Shown here piece by piece: positions 1 through 6,546 of a stretch of 9,135 bases of DNA. The position numbers were made by a program, and so were the translations under genes. The stretch lies in contig JAKAJW010000383.1 of the NCBI GenBank assembly GCA_021813645.1, forward strand, positions 1 to 9,135, written 5' to 3'. How positions within the stretch are numbered: the stretch's first letter is position 1; the number at the start of each line of letters is the position of its first letter. Under the pieces are notes generated by a model. That model worked only from the letters and a program-made list of their open reading frames with translations. It did not search any database and had not been told where the DNA came from. The DNA is from Pseudomonadota bacterium (GTDB taxonomy: Bacteria; Pseudomonadota; Alphaproteobacteria; Rhodobacterales; Rhodobacteraceae).

Positions 1-1019
1 ACGGCATGGCCGCCGCAGTGCAGGCGGTGCAGGACTCGGGCTGGGAGCCGGCCAACGAAGAAGACCGCTGCCGCACCGGCGTGATGATCGGCTCCGGAAT
101 CGGCGGGCTCACCTCGATCGCCGAAACGGCCGTGCTGATCAAGGAACGCGGGCCGCGGCGGGTTTCGCCCTTCTTCATTCCCGGCGCGCTGATCAACCTG
201 ATCTCCGGTCAGGTCTCGATCCGCTTCGGTTTCAAGGGTCCGAACCACGCCGTGGTCACCGCCTGCTCGACCGGGGCGCATGCCATCGGCGATGCGGCGC
301 GGCTCATTCAATGGGGCGATGCCGACGTGATGGTGGCCGGCGGCGCGGAAAGCCCGATCTCCGAGATCGGCATCGCCGGCTTCAACGCTTGCAAGGCGCT
401 GTCGACCAAGCGCGGCAACGAACCCGAGCGCGCCTCGCGCCCCTATGACGCCGATCGCGACGGCTTCGTGATGGGCGAGGGGGCAGGGGTCGTCGTGCTC
501 GAGGAATACGAACATGCCAAGGCGCGCGGCGCCAAGATCTATGCCGAGGTGCTCGGCTATGGCCTTTCGGGCGACGCTTATCACATCACTGCCCCGTCGG
601 AGGATGGCGAGGGCGGCTATCGCGCCATGCAGGCGGCGTTGAAGCGGGCCGGGATCAGCCCCGACCGGGTGGATTACATCAACGCCCACGGCACTTCGAC
701 CATGGCCGACACGATTGAGCTCGGCGCGGTGGAGCGGCTGCTGGGCGCGGCCGCCGAAAAGGCCACGATGTCGTCGACCAAGTCCTCGATCGGCCATCTG
801 CTGGGCGCGGCGGGCGCGGTCGAGGCGATCTTCTGTGTGCTCGCCCTGCGCGACCAGGTGGCGCCGCCGACCATCAACCTCGACAGTCCCGCCGTCACCC
901 CGGTACTCGACCTCGCGCCGAACGCCGCGCGCAAGCGCAAGATCGAGGTGGCGCTGTCAAATTCCTTCGGCTTCGGCGGCACCAACGCCAGCCTCGTGCT
1001 GGGCAGGGCAGACAGCTGA
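1..1019 (+). CDS. fabF: 3-oxoacyl-ACP synthase II (KAS II), 5'-truncated
   Basis: This cytoplasmic condensing enzyme elongates fatty acids by Claisen condensation of acyl-enzyme with malonyl-ACP. The reading frame is already open at base 3; the ATG at base 6 is internal, since FabF is normally about 410-420 residues and about 340 codons remain. The thiolase-fold active site is complete: the nucleophilic Cys sits in VVTACSTGAHAIG (codon 264-266), the first catalytic His in NAHGTST (codon 687-689), and the Lys and second His in STKSSIGHLLGAAGA (His codon 795-797). The C-terminal glycine-rich SNSFGFGGTNAS motif is also present. The stop TGA (1017-1019) shares its last base with the mltG ATG, so the two are probably translationally coupled. 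Having both active-site His residues favours FabF/FabB over FabH. FabF is preferred over FabB by overall resemblance, and family identity is very secure. Confidence 0.95.
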   Translation, partial: GMAAAVQAVQDSGWEPANEEDRCRTGVMIGSGIGGLTSIAETAVLIKERGPRRVSPFFIPGALINLISGQVSIRFGFKGPNHAVVTACSTGAHAIGDAARLIQWGDADVMVAGGAESPISEIGIAGFNACKALSTKRGNEPERASRPYDADRDGFVMGEGAGVVVLEEYEHAKARGAKIYAEVLGYGLSGDAYHITAPSEDGEGGYRAMQAALKRAGISPDRVDYINAHGTSTMADTIELGAVERLLGAAAEKATMSSTKSSIGHLLGAAGAVEAIFCVLALRDQVAPPTINLDSPAVTPVLDLAPNAARKRKIEVALSNSFGFGGTNASLVLGRADS

Positions 1020-2212
1020 TGTGGCGCTCGCTCGCCTCCAACGCGCTGACGCTCTTTATTGTCGTGCTGCTGGCGGTGGCGGGGCTGATTGCCTGGGGCC
1101 AGCATACCTATAAGGGGCCGGGGCCGCTCGCCCAGGCCATCTGCGTGCGGGTCGACAAGGGCGCGAACATCTCCACCCTCTCGCGTGAACTCGAGAAGCA
1201 GGGCGCGATCCAGTATGGCGTCGTGTTCCGCCTGGGCGCCGAATATTCGGGCAAGGCGTCTCAGCTGAAGTTCGGCAGCTATCTGGTGAAGCCTGCCGCC
1301 TCGATGGAAGAGATCGTGGCCGCGCTGACCAAGGGCGGACAGAGCACCTGTGGTACCGAAGTCAATTACCGCATCGGCGTGACCGACCAAGAGATGGTGC
1401 TGCGTACCCTCGATCCGGCGACCGGCGATTTCAAGGACGAGGCGAAGTTCGATCCGGCGAGCCCGGCCCCGGCGGCCTATGCCGAGGCCGAGAAACTGCC
1501 GGATCTGCGCTACCGCGTGACCCTGGCCGAAGGTGCGACCAGCTGGCAGGTGGTCGAGGCCTTGAAGCTCGCCGATTTCATGTCCGGCAAGGTCACGAAG
1601 CTGCCCGACGAGGGCAGCCTGGCACCCGGCAGTTATGACGTCTCCGCCGCCGAGCCGCGCAGTCAGCTACTGGACGAGATGCAGGCCCGCCAGGCCGCGC
1701 TGCTGTCCGAGCTCTGGGCCGGACGCGCCGAAGGTCTGCCCTACAAGACGCCGAACGATGCGCTCATCATGGCTTCGCTGATCGAGAAGGAAACCGGCGT
1801 GGGGTCGGAGCGGGCCAAGGTGGCTTCGGTCTTTCTCAACCGCCTGGCGCAGGGAATACGTCTGCAGACCGATCCGGCGGTGATTTACGGGATCACCAAG
1901 GGGCAGGGCCAACTCGGCCATTCGCTGCGAGAAAGCGAATTGCGCGCCGATACGCCCTACAACACCTATGCCAATGCCGGCATGCCGCCCGGGCCGATCT
2001 GCAACCCGGGCAAGGCGGCGATCGAAGCCGCGCTGCATCCGGACAGCACAAAGTATCTCTATTTCGTTGCCGATGGCACCGGGGGCCATGCCTTCGCCGT
2101 GACCCTGGCGGAGCATAACAAGAACGTCGCGAAATGGCGGGCGATCCAGGCGCAGGATCAGAAGGGCAAGCTGCCAGGGATAGGGGAGGGGACCGGCACC
2201 GCCGGCAACTGA
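1019..2212 (+). CDS. mltG: Endolytic murein transglycosylase MltG (YceG family)
   Basis: MltG is an inner-membrane lytic transglycosylase that cleaves nascent peptidoglycan strands and is thought to set glycan chain length. The 397-residue product has a single N-terminal membrane anchor (about residues 8-26, TLFIVVLLAVAGLIAW) followed by a periplasmic region. The catalytic YceG domain holds MASLIEKETG (Glu256 of IEKE is the likely equivalent of E. coli Glu218), then NRLAQGIRLQTDPAVIYG, TPYNTY, GMPPGPICNPG and GGHAFAVTLAEHN, all family hallmarks. About 50 residues (111-163, from CGTEVNYRIG to just before RYRVTLAEG) lie between the N-terminal LysM-like part and the catalytic part, which makes it longer than the roughly 340-residue E. 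coli protein; I recall similar length in Rhodobacterales. The start ATG overlaps the fabF stop (TGATG). The gene converges on the flagellar operon to its right. Confidence 0.95.
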   Translation: MWRSLASNALTLFIVVLLAVAGLIAWGQHTYKGPGPLAQAICVRVDKGANISTLSRELEKQGAIQYGVVFRLGAEYSGKASQLKFGSYLVKPAASMEEIVAALTKGGQSTCGTEVNYRIGVTDQEMVLRTLDPATGDFKDEAKFDPASPAPAAYAEAEKLPDLRYRVTLAEGATSWQVVEALKLADFMSGKVTKLPDEGSLAPGSYDVSAAEPRSQLLDEMQARQAALLSELWAGRAEGLPYKTPNDALIMASLIEKETGVGSERAKVASVFLNRLAQGIRLQTDPAVIYGITKGQGQLGHSLRESELRADTPYNTYANAGMPPGPICNPGKAAIEAALHPDSTKYLYFVADGTGGHAFAVTLAEHNKNVAKWRAIQAQDQKGKLPGIGEGTGTAGN

Positions 2213-2251
2213 GCGATCGCGCGCCAAGCTCCGGCCCGGCGCGCCGGCGGT
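2198..2251. terminator. Nested inverted repeats between convergent genes; candidate bidirectional terminator
   Basis: Two perfect inverted repeats occupy the short gap between the converging mltG and motE-like genes. The outer one is ACCGCCGGC (2198-2206) with GCCGGCGGT (2243-2251). The inner one is GCGCGCC (2219-2225) with GGCGCGC (2238-2244), which has a 12-nt loop. They share two bases (2243-2244), so the structures either compete or nest with a shortened inner stem. The outer arms span both stop codons. There is no T-tract on either strand, so this is not a textbook intrinsic terminator. Chance pairing in GC-rich DNA is a real alternative. Confidence 0.35.
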
Positions 2252-2865
2252 CAGTTCAGCTTCACCACCACCTGGTTCTGGTCGCCCGGCAGCTTCGAGC
2301 GGTCGAGGATGATCTTCGAGACCGCGGCAACCCGGTCGGGCGACATCTTCGCCATGATCTGGGCGGCCTGGCGTTCGTTCATCGTCGAAAGAACCCGCAC
2401 CGAGACCTCGAGATCCATCCCGTCGAGCAACCCTGCCGCGTCCTGCGGCCGCATCGACTGGTAGAGCTTGACCAGCCGGTCCACATCGGCGCTATGCGAG
2501 GCCTTGGCCTTATCCATCAGGCCTTGAACCTCGGTCTTGAGTTCGGTCAGCCGCGCCGTCTGGCTTTCGACTTCCTGCCGCGCCAGGTCGAGCTTGGCCG
2601 AGCGGCTCGCCAGATCGGACTTCTCCTTGTCCAGCAAGGCGCGCTCTTGCTGCACCGATTGCAGCAAAGCCTCCGGTGTCGGGCAGGCGGCGGCGCTGCC
2701 GTCGGCTGTCGCGGCGGCGGCGACCGGGGCGCTGGCTTCCGGCGTCGCCGTGGTGCCGGCCGCGTGGGCCGCGCCCTCGGCCAGGAAGCCAAGGGCCTTC
2801 ACCGTCCCGGCGAGCAACAGCAGCCAGACCATCGCCCGCAGCGAAGGCGGCTTTAGCCTCACCAT
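2251..2865 (-). CDS. MotE-like flagellar protein (MgtE N-terminal-like domain)
   Basis: The 204-residue product has an N-terminal hydrophobic segment (residues 12-28, MVWLLLLAGTVKALGF) that acts as a signal peptide or anchor, then an Ala/Thr-rich linker (35-60). A strongly charged coiled-coil region (about 66-125) follows, then a C-terminal domain (about 125-192) with VKLYQSMRPQDAAGLLDGM and VLSTMNERQAAQIMAKMSP, the helical repeat seen in MgtE N-terminal and FliG-like domains. Rhizobial MotE of this architecture is a periplasmic chaperone of the stator-associated protein MotC; a similar periplasmic role here is inference. The ATG at 2865-2863 overlaps the stop of the DUF6468-like gene (ATGGTGA). 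A longer in-frame version reaching 3189 is rejected because it would run across that upstream gene and its extra residues are Arg/Gly-rich shadow sequence. Family call strong, exact function moderate. Confidence 0.82.
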   Translation of the reverse strand: MVRLKPPSLRAMVWLLLLAGTVKALGFLAEGAAHAAGTTATPEASAPVAAAATADGSAAACPTPEALLQSVQQERALLDKEKSDLASRSAKLDLARQEVESQTARLTELKTEVQGLMDKAKASHSADVDRLVKLYQSMRPQDAAGLLDGMDLEVSVRVLSTMNERQAAQIMAKMSPDRVAAVSKIILDRSKLPGDQNQVVVKLN

Positions 2866-3233
2866 TGCCGGGCGACCTCGACCTGCCGGCGGCCACGGTC
2901 GAAGAAGCTCTTCACCAGATCCGACTTGCCCGACAGGCGCGTCATCCCGGCGATCTGTTGCCGCCGGATCGAGGAAAACGGTGCCGCCCCCACCGCATCG
3001 CGCAGGGCCTCGGCCTCCCGCGTGACGGTTTCGCCCGCCTCGCGCGCCGCCATCCGCATCTCGGTGACCGAACGCTCGCTCTTGTCGACCGCCTGCGAAA
3101 ATTCCTTCACCAGGGGTCCCATTTCCTCGAGCGCTTTCATCAGCCGGCCGACGCGGCGGCTCAGCATCACCCCATAAGCCATCACGCAAAGCAGGACGGC
3201 AAGGAACAGAAGGTTAATCATGGTCGACAGCAT
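2859..3233 (-). CDS. DUF6468-like membrane/coiled-coil protein of the flagellar operon
   Basis: This small protein (124 residues from the chosen start) has one N-terminal transmembrane helix (NLLFLAVLLCVMAYGVML), then a basic SRRVGRL stretch and a long charged, probably coiled-coil region (MKALEEMGPLVKEFSQAVD onward, with a run of Glu/Arg). It ends in a basic tail with KSDLVKSFFDRGRRQVEVARQW-like composition. It resembles the DUF6468 family that I recall next to fliM in alphaproteobacteria; no biochemical role is known to me. Three starts are possible. ATG 3233 is chosen because AAGGA lies about 11 nt upstream; ATG 3221 overlaps the fliM stop by 8 nt; ATG 3254 extends further into fliM. The 3' end overlaps the MotE-like start, so all four minus-strand genes look like one transcript. 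A membrane-anchored structural or assembly role near the motor is inference. Confidence 0.72.
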   Translation of the reverse strand: MLSTMINLLFLAVLLCVMAYGVMLSRRVGRLMKALEEMGPLVKEFSQAVDKSERSVTEMRMAAREAGETVTREAEALRDAVGAAPFSSIRRQQIAGMTRLSGKSDLVKSFFDRGRRQVEVARQW

Positions 3234-4164
3234 GGTTTGTCCCATCCTTTTCATGGAGTTCTTCGGTAATTCGGATCGCGGCCGACCCGTTTTGCTTTTT
3301 GCCCATCACGCCGCGAAACATCGGTACGCCCGATAGCAGCATCGTGGCGGGGTGGTCCTCTTCGAGCCGAAGCTCGATGGTGTCGCCGATCGTCCAGTTC
3401 AGCACGTCGGTCATCGCAAAGCTCTGCTCATGCAGCAGCGCCGTCAGGCTCACCGTCGAGGTCTCGATGCGGTTCGACAGATGCTTGCGCCAGGTCTCGT
3501 CGCCCAGCCGGTCGCCATAGAAGACCTTTGTCAGAAGCGGCCGGACCTGGTCCAGCGTGCCATAGGGGATCACCAGCATGACACTGCCGCGGCAGCCGTC
3601 GAAGGAAACGTCGAGTTGCAGCCAGACCGAGGCGCTGCTTGGCTGCGAGATGATCGCGAAATGGCGGTTGCTCTCGATCCGCTCGACGCTGAAACTGACC
3701 TCGCCGATCTGTTCGAAGCCTTCGCGCAGGTCGGTCAGCATCACCTCCACGAGGCGCTGACCGAGCCGGCGCTCGATTGCGGTGAAGCCGCGCGGCGAGA
3801 CCTTCGTCACCGCCCGCTTCGGCTGGCCGCCTAACATCAGTTCCAGCGCGGCATAGAGAAACCGCGCGTCGAGAGTCATCAGCAGCTGCCCGCCCCAGGG
3901 GTCGGCGTTGCATACGGCGATCAGCCCATGGGCCGGCAGGGAGTCCATCGCGTTCGAATAGGACTTGTATTCGAAATGGGCCAAGCTGACTTCGACCAGG
4001 GCGGCGGTGAAGTTCTTCAGCGAGCTCGTCAGCGAAAGGACCATCCGTTCGACGATGACCTCGAGCATCGGCAGCGGCTCGTAGTTGAGCATCGACATCT
4101 GGATGATGAGCTCTTCCACGCTCGGTGCCCGCTCGGTCTTCGCCTCCGCGTCCTGTTCCATCAT
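3214..4164 (-). CDS. fliM: Flagellar motor switch protein FliM
   Basis: FliM forms the middle of the cytoplasmic C-ring, joining FliG above and FliN below and normally receiving CheY-P. The 316-residue product contains the FliM middle domain (about 32-225): LKNFTAALVEVSLAHFEYKSY, NADPWGGQLLMTLDA, GFTAIERRLGQRLVEVML and the VMLVIPYGTLDQVRPLL strand. A C-terminal SpoA domain (about 235-303) follows, with SLTALLHEQSFAMTDVLNWTIGD. Two things are odd. The N-terminus (MMEQDAEAKTERAPSVEELI) lacks the usual EIDALL-type CheY-P docking sequence. The loop that is normally GGxG reads GGQP (112-115). The start ATG overlaps the fliL TGA as ATGA, so a longer N-terminus is unlikely. The stop overlaps or abuts the DUF6468-like start. 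Confidence 0.95.
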   Translation of the reverse strand: MMEQDAEAKTERAPSVEELIIQMSMLNYEPLPMLEVIVERMVLSLTSSLKNFTAALVEVSLAHFEYKSYSNAMDSLPAHGLIAVCNADPWGGQLLMTLDARFLYAALELMLGGQPKRAVTKVSPRGFTAIERRLGQRLVEVMLTDLREGFEQIGEVSFSVERIESNRHFAIISQPSSASVWLQLDVSFDGCRGSVMLVIPYGTLDQVRPLLTKVFYGDRLGDETWRKHLSNRIETSTVSLTALLHEQSFAMTDVLNWTIGDTIELRLEEDHPATMLLSGVPMFRGVMGKKQNGSAAIRITEELHEKDGTNHAVDHD

Positions 4165-4682
4165 TGCATCACCAATTCGCCGATCAGGAATTCCTGCGGG
4201 GCGTCGTTGCCGACGATCGCGCGCGCCCGCTTCAACAACTCCGCCTTGAGCAAGAACAGCCCGTCGGAACCGCGCAGATCATCTTCGCTCAGTTGGCGCA
4301 GATAGCCGATGATGGCGTCGCGCAGGTAGGGCTGCTTGTCCTTGAGCAGCTGCTCGGTTTGCGGTGTCGTGTTGTAGACCATCTGCAGCTGGATCTTCAG
4401 AAAGCGCGTCGTCGGCGCTCCGGTCGCTGAGCTGCCGGAGATGTTCACGACCATTTCCTTGAAGTCGAACAACGCTTTGCGCTGCTGCTGTTGTCCGGCG
4501 GCGGCCTCTTTGCCGGGGTTGGCAACCAGTTTGCCGACCCCGTGCCGGCCAAGCGCGAGGTACAGCCCCGCCGCCACGGCGAGAACGGTAAGAACCCCAG
4601 CGGCAACTAGCACCAACCGGCGCCGTTTGGGCTTGCCTTCGCCTTCCGCTGCTGTCGTGTCGCCGGCCGTCGCGTCGGTCAT
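4161..4682 (-). CDS. fliL: Flagellar basal body-associated protein FliL
   Basis: FliL is a single-pass inner-membrane protein that surrounds the stator near the MS-ring and influences torque and stator stability. The 173-residue product has a short acidic/polar cytoplasmic N-terminus, a basic KPKRRR stop-transfer patch (17-22), a transmembrane helix (23-44) and a Gln-rich linker (QQQQRK). The periplasmic FliL domain follows, with FDFKEMVVNISG, TRFLKIQLQMVYNT, LRDAIIGYLRQLSEDDLRG and a closing PQEFLIGELVMQ. ATG 4682-4680 is chosen. An in-frame extension to 4772 adds 30 residues, but it would begin upstream of the candidate -10 (4745-4750), so that promoter could not transcribe it. It is the first gene of the minus-strand operon, and its TGA overlaps the fliM ATG. 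Confidence 0.93.
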   Translation of the reverse strand: MTDATAGDTTAAEGEGKPKRRRLVLVAAGVLTVLAVAAGLYLALGRHGVGKLVANPGKEAAAGQQQQRKALFDFKEMVVNISGSSATGAPTTRFLKIQLQMVYNTTPQTEQLLKDKQPYLRDAIIGYLRQLSEDDLRGSDGLFLLKAELLKRARAIVGNDAPQEFLIGELVMQ

Positions 4683-4827
4683 CGGATCTCGCGCCTGGTC
4701 TTTGCCGTATTCATGTGTGGTCGCTGCATCTATTTCTGCTGCCAAGTATAACAGTGAACTCTTTGCTTGCAATACAAGAATAGATTGGACTAACCTTTAT
4801 ACATTACATCCAGGACGCGAGCGAACC
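4683..4827. promoter_or_regulatory. AT-rich divergent regulatory region between fliL and fliF
   Basis: These 145 bases separate two divergently transcribed flagellar operons and must hold both sets of start signals. Composition changes sharply: I count 27 G+C in the 80 bases 4731-4810 (about 34%), far below the flanking genes. A CTAACC (4790-4795) resembles one half of a CtrA-type site (TTAACC), but no second half at normal spacing is clear. CTTG-N5-CAAG (4766-4778) is a small dyad. I did not find a convincing sigma-54 (GG-N10-GC) or sigma-28 match. TATACA at 4798-4803 could serve as a fliF -10, but it has no good -35. Confidence 0.7.
4745..4772 (-). promoter_or_regulatory. Candidate sigma-70-type promoter for fliL-fliM-DUF6468-motE-like operon
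   Basis: Read on the minus strand, TTGCAA (4772-4767, 4 of 6 to TTGACA) and TATACT (4750-4745, 5 of 6 to TATAAT) are separated by 16 bp. Transcription would start near 4738, giving a leader of roughly 56 nt to the fliL ATG at 4682. This supports the shorter FliL start. The match is by consensus only; alphaproteobacterial -10 elements are loose, and AT-rich DNA yields such matches easily. Confidence 0.35.
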
Positions 4828-6546
4828 TTGCAACAGATCATCGATAACCTTCTGGCACTCGGCCGCAGGCGGCTGATGATCCTCGGTGCGGTCGGGGTCG
4901 GCGGGATCCTGGCGCTGCTGTTCGGCGTCTCGCTGGTCACTGCGCCGGATTACCGGTTGCTCTATAGTCAGCTGTCGCCGGCCAGCGCGGCAAGCATGGT
5001 CGATGCCTTGCAGAAGGCGGGGATTTCCACCGAGGTTAGCCCGGACGGAAGTACCGTTTCGGTGCCGGTTTCCGATGTCGCGCGTGCCCGCATGACGTTA
5101 GCGCAAAAGGGCTTGCCGTCCGACGGCGCGCCGGGCTGGGAGCTCTTCGACAATGTCAGCGGTCTCGGCATGGACAGCTTCATGCAGAAGATCTACCGCC
5201 TGCGGGCGATGGAGGGCGAGCTCGCTCGCTCGATCGAGACGCTCGACGGGGTGCAGAGTGCCCGCGTCCATCTGGTGTTGCCGGATCGGCAGGCATTTTC
5301 GACCACCGTGCCGGATCCGAGCGCCTCTGTGATCGTGCGGGCGGCGCCCGGCCGCACCGTCACCCAGCAGCAGGCGATGGCGATCCGCAACCTGATCGCG
5401 GCCGCCGTTGCCAGCATGTCGCCAGACCGTGTCACGGTGCTTTCGGCGCGGGGCGACACCATCCTGGGCCCGTCCGGCGTCGCCGATGGCGTGGCCGGCC
5501 TGTCCGGCACCCGCTCCGCCATCGAGGACCGTCTGCAGCAAAGCCTCGAGCAGATCCTGAGCGCCCGCGTCGGCGCCGGCAACGCCCGGGTGATGGTGAC
5601 GGTCGAGCTGAACCACTCGCGCCAGCAGGTGGTGTCGCAGAGCTTCAACCCCGATCAGCAGGTCGTCCGCTCGACTTCGACGCAAAGCGAACATTCGCAG
5701 AAAGACCAGCCGAACGCCCCGGTCGGTGTCGGGGCGAACCTACCGCCCGCGCCGGCCGCCGGCGCCGCCGGCGCGCCCAACGGGGCCGATACCAACAGCC
5801 GCTCGAACGAGGCGACCAACTACGACGTTGGCAACACCCGCAGCGAGACCCTCACCGAACCTGGCGGCATCAAGCGGATTTCGGTCGCGGTTCTGGTCAA
5901 CGGCATCTACGACAATACCGGCAGCAGCAAGCCCGACTACAAGCCCCGCTCCCCGCAAGAGATCGCGCAGCTGACCAATCTGGTGAAATCGGCGATCGGC
6001 TTTGACCAGACCCGCGGCGACACCGTTTCGGTCGAGAGCCTGCGCTTCATGGACTATTCGATGGATCTGGGCGGGCAGCCGAGCGAAAGCATCGGCCAGC
6101 GCCTAGCCAACAACGCGGTCTCCATTCTGCGCTGGCTGATCGGCCTTGCCATCGTCGCGTTGGCCCTGATCTTCGCCGTCCGTCCCGCGCTGAAGCGCGT
6201 CTTCGACGCGCCGCCGGCCTTGCCGCCCATGCCGCAGACCGAGGCGCTCCAGGGGCCGGGCGCGGCTGAGGGCGGCGGGGCCACGGTCACCCGGGTCTCG
6301 GCGGATGCGCCGCCACCTTCTGCCGTGGTCGCAAGCGCGTCGCGCACCATACCGACCCGCGCCGCGCCTGTGCGCCGGCCGCTTCAGCGGAGCGAGGAAG
6401 CCGACGGGCTGTTCGAGGCGATCGCCACCCATGGCAGCGCCTTGAAGCGCCGGGTCGATGCCGTGCGCGACTTCGTCGACGCCGACCCCAACGAGGCGAT
6501 GAAGGTGCTGCGGACCTGGCTGGCCCATGAGGCGGAGGCGAGATGA
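4828..6546 (+). CDS. fliF: Flagellar MS-ring protein FliF (probable TTG start)
   Basis: FliF builds the MS-ring in the inner membrane, the base for the C-ring and the housing of the export gate. From TTG 4828 the product is 572 residues, normal for the family. TM1 is at about 16-37 (LMILGAVGVGGILALLFGVSLV). The YscJ/FliF ring-building domain follows with APDYRLLYSQLSP, MTLAQKGLPSDG, MQKIYRLRAMEGELARSI and VHLVLPDRQAF. The FliF C-terminal domain carries TNYDVGNTRSETLTEPGGIKR. TM2 is near 430-450 (SILRWLIGLAIVALALIFAV). The C-terminal tail (VRDFVDADPNEAMKVLRTWL) matches the FliG-binding segment. The open frame runs back to 4441 over fliL antisense, but those residues are unlike FliF. TTG 4828 gives a typical FliF N-terminus (QQIIDNLLALGRRR) with AGGA 12 nt upstream; ATG 4876 would cut into TM1. 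It overlaps fliH as ATGA. Confidence 0.95.
   Translation: MQQIIDNLLALGRRRLMILGAVGVGGILALLFGVSLVTAPDYRLLYSQLSPASAASMVDALQKAGISTEVSPDGSTVSVPVSDVARARMTLAQKGLPSDGAPGWELFDNVSGLGMDSFMQKIYRLRAMEGELARSIETLDGVQSARVHLVLPDRQAFSTTVPDPSASVIVRAAPGRTVTQQQAMAIRNLIAAAVASMSPDRVTVLSARGDTILGPSGVADGVAGLSGTRSAIEDRLQQSLEQILSARVGAGNARVMVTVELNHSRQQVVSQSFNPDQQVVRSTSTQSEHSQKDQPNAPVGVGANLPPAPAAGAAGAPNGADTNSRSNEATNYDVGNTRSETLTEPGGIKRISVAVLVNGIYDNTGSSKPDYKPRSPQEIAQLTNLVKSAIGFDQTRGDTVSVESLRFMDYSMDLGGQPSESIGQRLANNAVSILRWLIGLAIVALALIFAVRPALKRVFDAPPALPPMPQTEALQGPGAAEGGGATVTRVSADAPPPSAVVASASRTIPTRAAPVRRPLQRSEEADGLFEAIATHGSALKRRVDAVRDFVDADPNEAMKVLRTWLAHEAEAR

Noticed and set aside
674..1390. Minus-strand 238-codon frame opposite the fabF/mltG junction
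   Set aside because: It is antisense to two well-identified genes and has no domain signature.
2251..3189. Extended 312-residue version of the MotE-like protein
   Set aside because: The extra 108 N-terminal residues are Arg/Gly-rich and lie over the DUF6468-like gene in another frame. ATG 2865 gives a clean signal/anchor segment and an operon-style overlap.
2134..3269. Several plus-strand open frames opposite the MotE-like and DUF6468-like genes
   Set aside because: They are low-complexity Arg/Pro/Ala/Ser frames opposite better-supported coding sequence, with no recognisable domain.
4683..4772. Thirty-residue N-terminal extension of FliL
   Set aside because: It begins upstream of the likely -10 element, lies in AT-rich intergenic DNA, and adds residues unlike FliL N-termini.
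4441..4827. In-frame upstream extension of FliF
   Set aside because: It is antisense to fliL and encodes Cys/Ser/Arg-rich sequence with no resemblance to FliF. The protein is full length without it.
4683..4827. Sigma-54 or sigma-28 flagellar promoter
   Set aside because: By eye no GG-N10-GC or TAAA-N15-GCCGATAA-like element is present on either strand in the intergenic region.
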